From contig CAVCMI010000034.1 of NCBI GenBank assembly GCA_963603365.1, positions 1 to 47,806 on the forward strand: a DNA stretch of 47,806 nucleotides, written 5' to 3'. The notes under the pieces are model-generated. The model had not been told where the DNA came from and made no database searches. It worked only from the letters and a program-made list of their open reading frames with translations. Source of the DNA: F23-D06 sp963603365 (GTDB lineage: Bacteria > Bacteroidota > Bacteroidia > Bacteroidales > WCHB1-69). Numbering within the stretch: the stretch's first letter is position 1; the number at the start of each line of letters is the position of its first letter. Made by a program: the position numbers and the translations under genes. Positions 7,802-18,957 of the stretch are shown one piece after another.

Positions 7802-9088
7802 ATGAAAAAAACAGCAACCCTTTTGTTGACGGCAATGCTCAGTGTGGCTACTGCTGCCCATGCCCAGCATTTTAACCAATATTTTGAAAACAAGACATTG
7901 CGGGTGAACTACCTGCACATCGGCAATGCCGAAACTGAAACGATGAAGATTGACCACTACACGGCAGGCGGCACATGGAACGGCACCCGTGCCTGTCTGA
8001 TTGAGCCGCACCAATACGGCGACATAATGGTTGAGGTGATCGACTCCCTCACCAACAAACTGCTGTTCAGCCGCAGTTACTCGTGCCTTTTCACCGAATA
8101 CCGCACTACTGAAAAGGGAAGGACTGAAATAGCCACTATGGAAGAGTGCATCAACGTGCCGTTCCCGAAAAATACTGTAAGCCTTAGGTTTACAAGTTTT
8201 GACCGCAAAAGAAAACCCACCGTGCTGAACACAGTCTGGTTTAACCCTCAGACCACCGAATGTAAGCAGATGGAGAAAAAATACAAAACCATGAACCTCC
8301 ACATCGGAAACAAGCCCGAAAAGGCCATCGACATACTCTTTATCCCGGACGGATATGCCAAGAGCGACGCCAAGCGGCTCAAGAGTGACATGAAAGCGTT
8401 TGCCTCGTATGTGATGGAGTGCTCGCCCTTTAAGGAGATGAAAAACAAAATCAATATCCGCGCCATCGAAGGGTACTCGGAGGAGTCGGGCATTACGCAA
8501 CCGCAGAACGGCATCTATCGCAAAACCCTGCTCAACTGTGCATACAATGCCCTCGACCTCGACCGCTACCTTTGCTGCGATCATGTTTGGAATATGCACG
8601 ACGTGGCCGACGACGCTCCGTATGATGCTATTGTAATTATTTGTAACAGCGAAAAATACGGCGGTGCCGGCTTCTACAATTTTTATTGCACGGTTTATAA
8701 CCACGGACAACATCCCGACTATGTCATCGTGCATGAGATGGGACATCTTATCGGCGGTCTCGCCGACGAGTACTATACCTCCGAAGTTTCTGTGCAAGAC
8801 TTCTACCCGGCTGGCGTAGAACCCGTAGAGCCCAATGTCACCACATTGGTGGACTTCGGTTTCAAGTGGAAAGACCTTTTAGAGCGCGGCGTTGACATTC
8901 CCACACCGCCGGCAGCCAAAGGCACCCCCGAATACGACAAGGTAGGGGTATATGAAGGCGGCGGATACGTGGCCAAAGGTGTTTACCGCCCTATGATGTA
9001 CTGCACTATGAATGGCATCCTTTACAACAAATTCTGCCCCGTCTGCACCCGCGCCCTGAAAGAGGTCATCGACTACTACGCAAAATAG
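7802..9088 (+). CDS. M64-family zinc metallopeptidase, secreted
   Basis: The 428-residue protein has a signal peptide cut near AHAQ (residue 20), an N-terminal beta-sandwich-like region to about 150, and a catalytic domain with His311-Glu-Met-Gly-His315 followed by LIGGLADEYY. That is the M64 form of the HExxH zinc site (HExGHxxxGLxDE). The founding member is a clostridial IgA protease; Bacteroidota relatives are common and their substrates are mostly unknown, so IgA should not be assumed. I chose the ATG at 7802 because it gives a clean signal peptide and follows the promoter. It appears to be a single-gene unit. Confidence 0.9.
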   Translation: MKKTATLLLTAMLSVATAAHAQHFNQYFENKTLRVNYLHIGNAETETMKIDHYTAGGTWNGTRACLIEPHQYGDIMVEVIDSLTNKLLFSRSYSCLFTEYRTTEKGRTEIATMEECINVPFPKNTVSLRFTSFDRKRKPTVLNTVWFNPQTTECKQMEKKYKTMNLHIGNKPEKAIDILFIPDGYAKSDAKRLKSDMKAFASYVMECSPFKEMKNKINIRAIEGYSEESGITQPQNGIYRKTLLNCAYNALDLDRYLCCDHVWNMHDVADDAPYDAIVIICNSEKYGGAGFYNFYCTVYNHGQHPDYVIVHEMGHLIGGLADEYYTSEVSVQDFYPAGVEPVEPNVTTLVDFGFKWKDLLERGVDIPTPPAAKGTPEYDKVGVYEGGGYVAKGVYRPMMYCTMNGILYNKFCPVCTRALKEVIDYYAK

Positions 9089-9109
9089 TGGACACTATCG
9101 AGTCTTTTG

Positions 9110-9574
9110 GAGGGAGCATGACCGTTGTTTTTTGATGAGTGGCCGACGATTCCGCAACTTTGGGATGCGCTCACTGGCGCGTCATCAAGGCACTCGGGTT
9201 GCTGTTGCCGGGATAAAGTCCGACATGTTATCCAATGATACCAACAGTTTGGAAGAAGACACGGTGTCCTCATACATCGAAGATCCCAAGAAGATTTTTG
9301 TGGTTGAAGACAGGGAAGCGTAGAATCCAAATATAAGGTCTAAAGCAGCAATCAGAACAAGTGATACACGCTATTTTTGTGGATCCGTCTATTGCTGTTG
9401 CGGCACTGGGTATCGGGTCTGAAGACCTGATAAGCGACCTTAATACAATGGGGCTGTTTTACGGGACAATGGCCGTGCGTGACCTTAGGTGCATGCCGAC
9501 GCGCTGTCGGGAGTATGGCGTATAGGAGCCCCGACGGCATCTATGCGGCGCCCATCGGATGCCTCAAGCCTTAG
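9110..9574 (+). pseudogene. decayed DUF4143-family AAA ATPase
   Basis: Pieces of one protein family appear in order but in shifting frames. FDEWPTIPQLWDAL (from 9131) resembles the Walker B region. Next comes YIEDPKKIFVVEDREA followed by a TAG where the family usually has Trp. Then, in the same frame after the stop, NPNIRSKAAIRTSDT, and after a shift IFVDPSIAVAALGIGSEDL and GLFYGTMAVRDLRC. After another shift comes the C-terminal YRSPDGIYAAPIGCLKP and a stop at 9572-9574. The N-terminal Walker A part and much of the middle are gone. These proteins are an ATPase domain joined to a DUF4143 nuclease-like domain and are often found in variable regions. This copy is dead. Confidence 0.8.
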
Positions 9575-9742
9575 GAACGGTAATTGATTCCGATTAGGCT
9601 TTGTATTCCCGTGGGTGGTTTTATTATGGAGGATAGAGTTTGCCAAACCGAACATGCCGGCAAGCCCATCCCCACATCCGCAGACTTCAGACCGGTGGGT
9701 TGGAGCCGCGCATTTGAGAAAATGTTGTCCCGGCCGTTAAAT

Positions 9743-11890
<2,148 letters not shown>

Positions 11891-11935
11891 TTTATGTTAA
11901 ATTCAATTATTGTTTTTCACCATTGTTTCAGGTGG

Positions 11936-11943
11936 CAAAAGTA
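11936..11943 (-). promoter_or_regulatory. mutB promoter -7 element
   Basis: On the minus strand the bases are TACTTTTG followed by CC, about 45 bases before the mutase ATG. It forms a back-to-back pair with the plus-strand promoter at 11961-11989. No convincing TTG element was found at the expected spacing. Confidence 0.55.
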
Positions 11944-11960
11944 CAAAAAAATGCGCTCTT

Positions 11961-11989
11961 TTGATGTTAAGGTTTTTTTTGTACTTTTG
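11961..11989 (+). promoter_or_regulatory. promoter of the isomerase-pheS-aroK run
   Basis: TTG at 11961-11963 and TACTTTTG at 11982-11989, with an 18-base spacer, precede the isomerase ATG at 12011 by 21 bases. Confidence 0.7.
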
Positions 11990-12010
11990 CCGTTTGTATT
12001 TTCATCCATT

Positions 12011-12730
12011 ATGAAAAAGTTTATCGGACTGTTTATTCTTTTAACTATCATAGCGTTAAATTCTTGTTCGGCCCAAAGCGGGCGCAAACCGGAGAAGAAA
12101 AAGGCCGTTGCGGCAGCAAAGGCAGAAACAGAAACAAAATCAGAAAAGATGACAGAAGTGCTGATTAAGACATCCAAGGGGAACATCAGGATTGCCCTGT
12201 ACAATGAAACGCCCCAACACCGCGACAATTTCATCAAATTGGCGAAAGAGAACTATTATGACAATGTCCTTTTCCATAGGATCATCAAAAATTTCATGGT
12301 CCAGACAGGAGACCCTGATTCAAAGACGGCGAAGCCAGGACAGCGCCTCGGCAGCGGGGGCCCCGGATACCGCATCCCGGCAGAGTTTGTGCCGACAATC
12401 TACCACAGACGCGGCGCAGTGGCAGCCGCCCGCGACAACAACCCCGCAAAGTCGTCCTCTGCTTCGCAGTTCTATATCGTGGACGGACAGGTGTATGACA
12501 ACGCCTATCTGGATATGATCGAACAGCGGACCGGCAAGAAATTCAACGCCGAGCAACGCGAAATCTATACTACCGTCGGCGGCGCCCCGTTCCTGGACGG
12601 CGACTATACCGTATTCGGGCAGGTGCTTTCGGGCATGGAGGTCGTGGACAAGATCGCCGCTCAGCCTAAAGATGCCAACGACCGCCCCGAGGAGGACATC
12701 AAAATCATTAGTATGAAAGTTATCGAATAA
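12011..12730 (+). CDS. cyclophilin-type peptidyl-prolyl cis-trans isomerase, lipoprotein
   Basis: The 239-residue protein has a lipoprotein signal (LNSCSAQ, lipid-modified Cys near residue 19), a lysine- and alanine-rich linker, then a cyclophilin domain from about residue 46. That domain contains LFHRIIKNFMVQTGDP and an insert-bearing C-terminal half. It catalyses proline isomerisation during folding of exported proteins and is probably anchored in a periplasm-facing membrane. I chose the ATG at 12011 for the signal peptide and the promoter position; the longer frame starts upstream of the transcription start. It lies 6 bases before pheS. Confidence 0.9.
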   Translation: MKKFIGLFILLTIIALNSCSAQSGRKPEKKKAVAAAKAETETKSEKMTEVLIKTSKGNIRIALYNETPQHRDNFIKLAKENYYDNVLFHRIIKNFMVQTGDPDSKTAKPGQRLGSGGPGYRIPAEFVPTIYHRRGAVAAARDNNPAKSSSASQFYIVDGQVYDNAYLDMIEQRTGKKFNAEQREIYTTVGGAPFLDGDYTVFGQVLSGMEVVDKIAAQPKDANDRPEEDIKIISMKVIE

Positions 12731-12736
12731 CGGGAT

Positions 12737-13765
12737 ATGAAGACGATCGAGGAACTGAAAAAAGAGATTGATAGTTTCAATATAAACAACGCCGACACAC
12801 TTGAACAGTTCAGGCTCAGATTTTTAGGGCGGAAGAGCGACATACAGTCACTTTTCGGAGAACTCAAGAACATTGCTCCCGAAGAGCGCAAATCATTCGG
12901 ACAGAAAGTGAACGAACTGAAAGAGAAAGCGCAGGCACGCTTTGAGGAGCAGAAGAGCAGAATTGAGGCGGCAGTGAGTGTCAACCGCTCCATCGCTGAT
13001 GTCACCAGACCTGCAGGGCCCGTCGGCATCGGCTCCATGCACCCTATATCCTTGATGATGAACCAAGTTTACCGGATTTTCGAAGACATAGGCTTCCAAG
13101 TGGTGACCGGTCCCGACATTGAGGACGACTGGCATGTGTTCACGGCTCTCAACTTTGCCGAAGACCATCCCGCCCGCGACATGCAGGACACGTTCTTTGT
13201 CGAACTGCATCCTGACATTCTGCTGCGCACCCACACCTCATCGCTGCAGGTGAGGACAATGGAACACCAACAGCCGCCCATCCGCGTGATATGTCCGGGG
13301 CGCGTGTTCCGCAATGAGGCGATCACCTCGCGCGCTCACTGCATATTCCATCAGGTTGAAGGTCTTTACATTGCTGAGAATGTCTCTTTTGCAGACATGA
13401 AACAGACATTGCTCTATTTTGCCCAAAGAATGTTCGGCAAAGATGTGCGCATAAGGTTGCGCCCTTCGTATTTCCCATTCACGGAACCGTCTGCCGAGAT
13501 GGACATCTCCTGCTGCATTTGCAGCGGAGAAGGCTGCTCGCTCTGTAAACATACAGGCTGGGTCGAAATCCTCGGATGCGGCATGGTGGACCCTAATGTG
13601 CTCGAAAACTGCGGCATCGACAGCGAGAAATATACCGGTTTCGCATTCGGATTGGGCATAGAACGAATGACAATGCTGAAATATATGACGAACGACATCC
13701 GACTCTATTTTGAGAATGATGTACGTTTCTTGCGTCAGTTCAGGTCAGCATCCCCTCAAAAATAA
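12737..13765 (+). CDS. pheS: phenylalanyl-tRNA synthetase alpha subunit
   Basis: This is the catalytic alpha chain of the alpha2-beta2 enzyme that charges tRNA-Phe. The 342-residue length is normal. It has an N-terminal coiled-coil arm (about 1-85) for tRNA binding, then the class II core with FRNEAI near 194 and FGLGIERMTMLKY near 306. The Cys-rich insert CCICSGEGCSLCKHTGW is common in PheS of this group. The beta subunit gene pheT is not adjacent, as is frequent in Bacteroidota. It is transcribed with the isomerase and followed by the DUF2723 gene after 46 bases. Confidence 0.95.
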   Translation: MKTIEELKKEIDSFNINNADTLEQFRLRFLGRKSDIQSLFGELKNIAPEERKSFGQKVNELKEKAQARFEEQKSRIEAAVSVNRSIADVTRPAGPVGIGSMHPISLMMNQVYRIFEDIGFQVVTGPDIEDDWHVFTALNFAEDHPARDMQDTFFVELHPDILLRTHTSSLQVRTMEHQQPPIRVICPGRVFRNEAITSRAHCIFHQVEGLYIAENVSFADMKQTLLYFAQRMFGKDVRIRLRPSYFPFTEPSAEMDISCCICSGEGCSLCKHTGWVEILGCGMVDPNVLENCGIDSEKYTGFAFGLGIERMTMLKYMTNDIRLYFENDVRFLRQFRSASPQK

Positions 13766-13811
13766 ACTCCTAAAAGGCAAGATCCCGACAGAAACAAATA
13801 CTAATCAAAAA

Positions 13812-16800
13812 ATGGGCAAGAAATTCAAACTTATTAACACTATCCTCGGCGTCGTCATTGGCATTGTGGCATCAGCCATTTATATCATGACTGCTGAACC
13901 CACTGTGTCATGGTGGGATTGCGGAGAATATATTGCAACGACATCCAAATTGCTGGTGGGGCATCCCCCTGGAGCGCCTACTTTCCAGATCATCGGCCGT
14001 ATCTGCACGCTCTTTGCGGGCGGCGACGTCACTAAGATGGCCTTTTGCGTGAACTGCATGTCAGCCGTGTGCAGCGGTCTTACGATTATGCTGCTCTATT
14101 TCACGATTGTGCGGCTGGCTCGCAAACTTGTCGCCAAGAAAGGCGAGATGACTGTGTCGCGCGCTGTCGCTGTGATGGGCTCCGCACTCGTGGGCGCTAT
14201 GGCTTACGCCTTTTCTGACACTTTCTGGTTCTCCGCCGTCGAGGGCGAAGTATATGCAATGTCTTCGTTCTTCACCGCACTGGTGTTCTGGTGCATTCTG
14301 AAATGGGACGAGGAGTACGACAGCCCGAAGTTGAACGTCAACCCTAACCGCTGGATTGTGCTTATAGCCTATCTGGTAGGTCTTTCTATCGGTGTTCACT
14401 TGCTGAACTTGCTGACCCTTCCGGCTATCGTCCTCATTGTTTACTACAAATTGTCTAAAAAGGCCACCGGCATGGGCGCCGTGCTTGCTTTTGACATCAT
14501 ATCATTCTTCTTCGCGTTCTTCTGCTCTACGGCATGGATGTTCTTGATTTGGATTTTCATCACCATTCCGCTGTTTGTGCTTTGTGTGAAGAGAGGCACA
14601 ACGAAGTCGAAAGCCGAGTGGGGAGTGTTTCTCTCGCTGTGCGGCTCTGTGGCGCTGCTCGGACTGATCCTTTGGGGCATCATCCCTCAGGTGGTCAATC
14701 TCGCCGGAAAATTCGACCTTCTGTTCGTCAACACGTTCCATCTGCCATTCAACACCGGCACGATTTTCTTCTTCCTGTGCATTGCCGCATTGATATGCTG
14801 GGGATTATGGGCGGGCTTCCGCAAAAACAAGCCGATCCTGCTTGTCGGCACGTTCTGCTTTATGATGCTGCTGATTGGCTATTCCACGTTCCTGACGCTG
14901 ATAATCCGTTCTAACGCCAACCCTACTATTGATGAGAACAACCCCGAAGATGCTGTGGCTCTCTTGGCTTACCTGAACCGCGAGCAGTATGGCTCCACAC
15001 CGTTGATGTACGGACAATACTACAATACTAAAGTAATCGGCTCGGAAGACGGGAAACCGGTTTATGTCAAGGACAAGGAAGCCGGCAGGTATGTGGTTTC
15101 AAACAGCAGGAAAGGCGAGAAACCCCAATATGACCCGTCAGGTTGTACGCTGTTCCCCAGAATGTGGCAGGCCGAAAAACAAAGAGAATATGTCAACTGG
15201 CTGAATAACCGCTATAATGGCGACGGCGCATCAGACAAGGAAAACCGCCGTTCCCTCAACAGGGGCGAGATCCCTTCATGGTCGCAGAATATAAAGTTCT
15301 TGCAGACCTACCAATTCGGCTATATGTACTGGCGTTACTTTATGTGGAACTTTGCCGGTCGCCAGAACGATTTGCAAGGTCGTGGCGACAACTATAACGG
15401 CAACTGGATTTCCGGAATCCCGGCCATCGACAACAAAATGGTGGGTAACCAGAGTGACCAGCCCCGGGCGTTGCAGCGTCCCGGGCGCAATGTATATTTC
15501 CTTCTTCCGCTGCTGCTTGGCATCGCCGGCATAGCCTACCAGACTCGAAAAGATACCAAGAACGCCTTTGTGGTGTTCCTGCTGTTTATCATGACAGGTT
15601 TGGCTATTGCTTTCTACTTGAACATGTATGCTTTTCAGCCGCGTGAGCGCGACTATGCTTTTGCGGCTTCATTCTACGCTTTTGCCATTTGGATAGGCTT
15701 CGGAGTGCTGGCTCTTTATGACCTGTTTGAGAAAGCCAAGAGCCAAAAGGTGCAGACCGCCGGTGCTGTGCTGACAACCCTGCTCTGCTTCGGCCTTGTG
15801 CCGTGTGTGATGGGAGCGCAGAACTGGAATGACCACGACCGTTCAAACCGCTACACAGCATTGGCCATTGCCAAGAACTATCTCGACTCCTGCGCACCAA
15901 ACGCTATTCTGTTCACATTGGGCGACAACGACACATTCCCGCTCTGGTATGCTCAGGAAGTCGAAGGCTACCGTACCGATGTCCGGGTGTGCAACCTCTC
16001 TCTGTTGAGCACGAGCTGGTACGTGGACCAGATGAAACGCAAAGCCTACAATTCTGACCCGCTGCCTATCTCGATGACTTGGGACCAGTACAAGGACGGC
16101 ACGCGCGATGTGCTCTACCTTGAGCCCGGCGGCAACCAGTTTATAGACCTTAAAGCCGTGGTGGAATATGTCAAGTCGCCGCAGTTCGACAAAACCCGTC
16201 ACTTGCTGCTCCTCTCTCAGAGCAAAGGCTACCGCTCAAACGGCCGCGCTATCCCTGCCAGCTTTTCGTTGCCTGTTGACAAGGCCAAGGTGTTGGCAAA
16301 CGGCACCGTCGCCCCTGAAGACTCAGCAGTTGTCGTCGATAAACTACAATGGAATATGAGCACCACCGGCGTGAACCCGCTGGCAAAGGCTTACATTATC
16401 ATGATGGACATTTTGGCTAACAACAACTGGGAACGTCCAATCTATTACGCTTCCACTACGGGCTCGGAGGCTTACCTCGGCCTCGAAGACTATTTTCAGC
16501 TGGAGGGTTTTGCCTATAGGCTTGTGCCTATCAAAACGCCCCATTCGTACGACATCGGACGCGTGAATACAGACCGGCTCTACGACAATCTGATGAATGT
16601 GTTTATGGACCATAGCCGCGCCGACAAAGTGAACAATCCGAATGTCACGGCAAAAGAGGCTTACCCTTACGCATGGGGCGGCTTCAATGACCCGCGCGTT
16701 TACCATAACGAAGACAATGCCCGCTTGGTCTCGATGATACGCAAACTGTATAACCGCCTGGCCAACCAACTTCTTGTACAGGGTAAAACCGCCGAAGCCG

Positions 16801-17435
16801 AGAAGGTGATGGATAAAGGAAACGAAGTGCTGCCTGACAACATATTCCCCTATGTCTCCGTAATGTCTAATATGTACGGATACACGCAAAATACCATTTT
16901 CTATATGCAGGACTACTTTAAACTCAAAACAGAATCCGGCAACAAGAAAGGAATGAAGATGGCAAACGACATCTTTGATGAGGAGGTTGAACTGTTCAAC
17001 TGGTACAACAACTGCGACGAGCGTACAATTGATATACAGAGCGACAATATCCATTACGACTTCTTGTTCCTGCATTATCTCCTGAACAATATAGATTATC
17101 CGGACAATAGTCTGTTGAAGCGCTGCGGGGAACTGAAACTCGACAAAGTGGCGATGAACTATGCGAAAAACCTCTCCGCTGCCATGTCAAAGATGATCAG
17201 ACAACCTGATTTTGACCAGCAGGCACTGGCCGGATCATTCCAGGAACTGCATCAGATTGCAGAACTAGCCAAGATGAGCGGCAACACGGAAACAGCACAG
17301 GCTGTTGAGGGTATGGCAAATGCCCAGTTGAGTTCGTTGGATGCTATTTCCCGTGAAATGGGGCATGCCTTCAGGTCATTTTACCAGAACATGGGAAGAA
17401 CGGCAGCAGCCGAGGAAACCCAACAAGATGATTAA
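13812..17435 (+). CDS. DUF2723 multi-spanning membrane protein, probable GT-C glycosyltransferase
   Basis: The 1207-residue protein starts with a membrane segment and the family signature around residues 31-60 (VSWWDCGEYI and LLVGHPPGAP). It has many membrane segments to about residue 670 and a long soluble C-terminal half. The eukaryotic relative TMEM260 is a protein O-mannosyltransferase, as I recall, so a role in protein O-glycosylation in the periplasm is likely, but it is inferred for this bacterial copy. I chose the ATG at 13812 because the longer frame overlaps pheS. The stop overlaps the possible alternative start of elbB at 17428. Confidence 0.82.
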   Translation: MGKKFKLINTILGVVIGIVASAIYIMTAEPTVSWWDCGEYIATTSKLLVGHPPGAPTFQIIGRICTLFAGGDVTKMAFCVNCMSAVCSGLTIMLLYFTIVRLARKLVAKKGEMTVSRAVAVMGSALVGAMAYAFSDTFWFSAVEGEVYAMSSFFTALVFWCILKWDEEYDSPKLNVNPNRWIVLIAYLVGLSIGVHLLNLLTLPAIVLIVYYKLSKKATGMGAVLAFDIISFFFAFFCSTAWMFLIWIFITIPLFVLCVKRGTTKSKAEWGVFLSLCGSVALLGLILWGIIPQVVNLAGKFDLLFVNTFHLPFNTGTIFFFLCIAALICWGLWAGFRKNKPILLVGTFCFMMLLIGYSTFLTLIIRSNANPTIDENNPEDAVALLAYLNREQYGSTPLMYGQYYNTKVIGSEDGKPVYVKDKEAGRYVVSNSRKGEKPQYDPSGCTLFPRMWQAEKQREYVNWLNNRYNGDGASDKENRRSLNRGEIPSWSQNIKFLQTYQFGYMYWRYFMWNFAGRQNDLQGRGDNYNGNWISGIPAIDNKMVGNQSDQPRALQRPGRNVYFLLPLLLGIAGIAYQTRKDTKNAFVVFLLFIMTGLAIAFYLNMYAFQPRERDYAFAASFYAFAIWIGFGVLALYDLFEKAKSQKVQTAGAVLTTLLCFGLVPCVMGAQNWNDHDRSNRYTALAIAKNYLDSCAPNAILFTLGDNDTFPLWYAQEVEGYRTDVRVCNLSLLSTSWYVDQMKRKAYNSDPLPISMTWDQYKDGTRDVLYLEPGGNQFIDLKAVVEYVKSPQFDKTRHLLLLSQSKGYRSNGRAIPASFSLPVDKAKVLANGTVAPEDSAVVVDKLQWNMSTTGVNPLAKAYIIMMDILANNNWERPIYYASTTGSEAYLGLEDYFQLEGFAYRLVPIKTPHSYDIGRVNTDRLYDNLMNVFMDHSRADKVNNPNVTAKEAYPYAWGGFNDPRVYHNEDNARLVSMIRKLYNRLANQLLVQGKTAEAEKVMDKGNEVLPDNIFPYVSVMSNMYGYTQNTIFYMQDYFKLKTESGNKKGMKMANDIFDEEVELFNWYNNCDERTIDIQSDNIHYDFLFLHYLLNNIDYPDNSLLKRCGELKLDKVAMNYAKNLSAAMSKMIRQPDFDQQALAGSFQELHQIAELAKMSGNTETAQAVEGMANAQLSSLDAISREMGHAFRSFYQNMGRTAAAEETQQDD

Positions 17436-17451
17436 CAAAAATGAATATACA

Positions 17452-18102
17452 ATGAAAAAATTTGCAGTAATATTATGCGGTTGCGGCACGCTCGACGGAA
17501 GTGAGATCCACGAGTCTGTAATGACGCTGTTGGCTATAGACCGGAACGATTGCACATACGACATATTCGCTCCTGACGCCAACCAACATCAGGTAATCAA
17601 CCACCTGACAGGCAAAGAAATGAACGAACAACGCAATATGCTTGTTGAGGCCGCACGGATTGCACGCGGAAATATAAGACCGCTTGCGGAATGTCGTGTG
17701 CAAGACTATGATGCGATAGTGTTCCCCGGTGGCAACGGCTCGGCAAAGAATCTCTTCACATATGCGTTGGAAGGGAGCAAATGTACGGTCAGGGAGGATG
17801 TGGCCGCCCTGATACAACAGTTCCATGACCAGAAGAAACCCATCGGTGCATTGTGCATAGCCCCGGTTATGCTGGCATGCGTCCTGAAAAACGTTACCGT
17901 CACCATAGGCAACGACGAGAAAACGATATCTGATGTGCTCAGTTTCGGTGCCAAACATATCAACACCCAACAGAAGGGGGTGATTGCGGACAAGCAGAAC
18001 ATGATATTCACAACACCATGCTATATGCTGCCCGCCCGCATTTCCGACATCGCCGACTGTGCCGAGAACCTCATCGAGGCTATTCTCGAGAATATGCAGT
18101 AA
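17452..18102 (+). CDS. elbB: ElbB-like DJ-1/PfpI-superfamily protein
   Basis: The 216-residue protein has the class I glutamine amidotransferase-like fold of ElbB, with the nucleophilic-elbow Cys135 in GALCIAPVM and VFPGGNGSAKNLF near residues 87-99. The E. coli homologue has glyoxalase activity and was linked to isoprenoid synthesis; its physiological role is unsettled. I chose the ATG at 17452 because MKKFAVILCGCG is the usual beginning; an in-frame ATG at 17428 would add eight residues and overlap the previous stop. aroK follows after 6 bases. Confidence 0.9.
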   Translation: MKKFAVILCGCGTLDGSEIHESVMTLLAIDRNDCTYDIFAPDANQHQVINHLTGKEMNEQRNMLVEAARIARGNIRPLAECRVQDYDAIVFPGGNGSAKNLFTYALEGSKCTVREDVAALIQQFHDQKKPIGALCIAPVMLACVLKNVTVTIGNDEKTISDVLSFGAKHINTQQKGVIADKQNMIFTTPCYMLPARISDIADCAENLIEAILENMQ

Positions 18103-18108
18103 CGCGCC

Positions 18109-18633
18109 GTGGCTAACGTCGTGATTGTCGGCTTTTCCGCTTCGGGCAAGAGTGTCTTGGGCAGGACATTGGCACAACGGCTGAAGCTTCAGTTTATAGA
18201 CCTTGACGATGCCATAGAAAAGCATTGCAACAATACGATTCCCTATATTTTTGAGCAATATGGGGAATCTTTTTTCCGAAAGCAAGAGCAAGAGGTGTTG
18301 CTCACTATGCTTGAAAAAGAGGGCGTTTTGATAGCCACAGGAGGCGGCGCACCCTGTTATGGCGATGCTATGGCCTACATCAATGCCCGTGCGTTATCCG
18401 TCTATTTGCAAGCGGATGAAAACACCTTGACGCAACGCCTGCTTCATGACCGTGAAAGCAGACCGCTGCTTTGTGGTAAAAGCAGTGTAGAAATAGCACG
18501 CTACGTTCACGACACGTTGAAGTTGCGACATCCCTATTATGCACAGGCCTCTATGACGGTGAATATTGACGATAACGCAGACACAATCGTTAAACAGATA
18601 CAGCAAAAACTTGAGACTGTCCGACAAGCTTAA
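18109..18633 (+). CDS. aroK: shikimate kinase
   Basis: It phosphorylates shikimate with ATP in the chorismate pathway to aromatic amino acids. The 174-residue protein has the Walker A motif GFSASGKS at 8-15, the shikimate-binding Asp33 region in DLDDAIE, Arg57 in FFRKQE, the GGG at 78-80, and the lid Arg118 in RESRPLL. The start codon is GTG at 18109, six bases after the elbB stop, which gives the right N-terminus. It ends the run that began with the isomerase gene. Confidence 0.95.
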   Translation: MANVVIVGFSASGKSVLGRTLAQRLKLQFIDLDDAIEKHCNNTIPYIFEQYGESFFRKQEQEVLLTMLEKEGVLIATGGGAPCYGDAMAYINARALSVYLQADENTLTQRLLHDRESRPLLCGKSSVEIARYVHDTLKLRHPYYAQASMTVNIDDNADTIVKQIQQKLETVRQA

Positions 18634-18795
18634 GATTCAATAGCTTATTTCTTTCCTCTACCCACCCCCGTCGGGTCCGGCTTCCCGTGTCTGTATTTGG
18701 ATTTTAGAATTTAGGACCATTCTTCATTCCTCATACAATAATTCCCAGTAGCGGTGAGAATTTTTTGTGCGGTAGCCGTTTTTTTACTGTATCAG

Positions 18796-18825
18796 TTGAC
18801 TCCAGAACAATTTTTATTATATTTG
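18796..18825 (+). promoter_or_regulatory. strong promoter upstream of the Phe-rich leader
   Basis: TTG at 18796-18798 and TATATTTG at 18818-18825, with a 19-base spacer, fit the Bacteroidota consensus closely. Bases 18634-18795 before it show no gene. The transcript would begin about 20 bases before the small reading frame at 18851. Confidence 0.72.
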
Positions 18826-18850
18826 CAGCAAATTATCAAAAGAGAGAACA

Positions 18851-18934
18851 ATGGACAAAAAAAGACCTTTTCCTTTTTTTAATTTGTTCCTGTTGGGCAA
18901 AAACAGGTATATAAAAAAAACCTCCCTGCTGTAA
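18851..18934 (+). CDS. possible leader peptide, 27 residues, Phe-rich
   Basis: The short frame begins MDKKRPFPFFNLFLLGKN and has four Phe codons within seven residues (F7, F9, F10, F13). It sits about 25 bases after a good promoter and overlaps a set of alternative hairpins, as amino-acid leader peptides do. The last Phe codon (18887-18889) touches the first hairpin arm. The gene just upstream is aroK, of aromatic amino-acid synthesis, but the next gene downstream is an unknown lipoprotein. No database comparison was made, and the frame could be chance. Confidence 0.4.
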   Translation: MDKKRPFPFFNLFLLGKNRYIKKTSLL

Positions 18935-18957
18935 GTGCGTGTGCCGCAACAGGGAGG
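18889..18957 (+). promoter_or_regulatory. alternative hairpins, attenuator-like
   Basis: Four segments can pair in more than one way: CCTGTTG (18889-18895), AACAGG (18902-18907), CCTCCCTG (18921-18928) and CAACAGGGAGG (18947-18957). The first pairs with the second over 6 bases. The third pairs with the fourth over 8 bases plus 2 after a mismatch. The first can instead pair with CAACAGG of the fourth over 7 bases. No T tract follows on the plus strand, so a classic terminator is absent. On the minus strand the last hairpin is followed by eight Ts, a good terminator shape, although no minus-strand gene leads into it. Confidence 0.5.

Noticed and set aside
7802..9088. Naming the M64 peptidase an IgA protease
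   Set aside because: Only the family is supported. Most members have untested substrates, so a virulence role is not shown.
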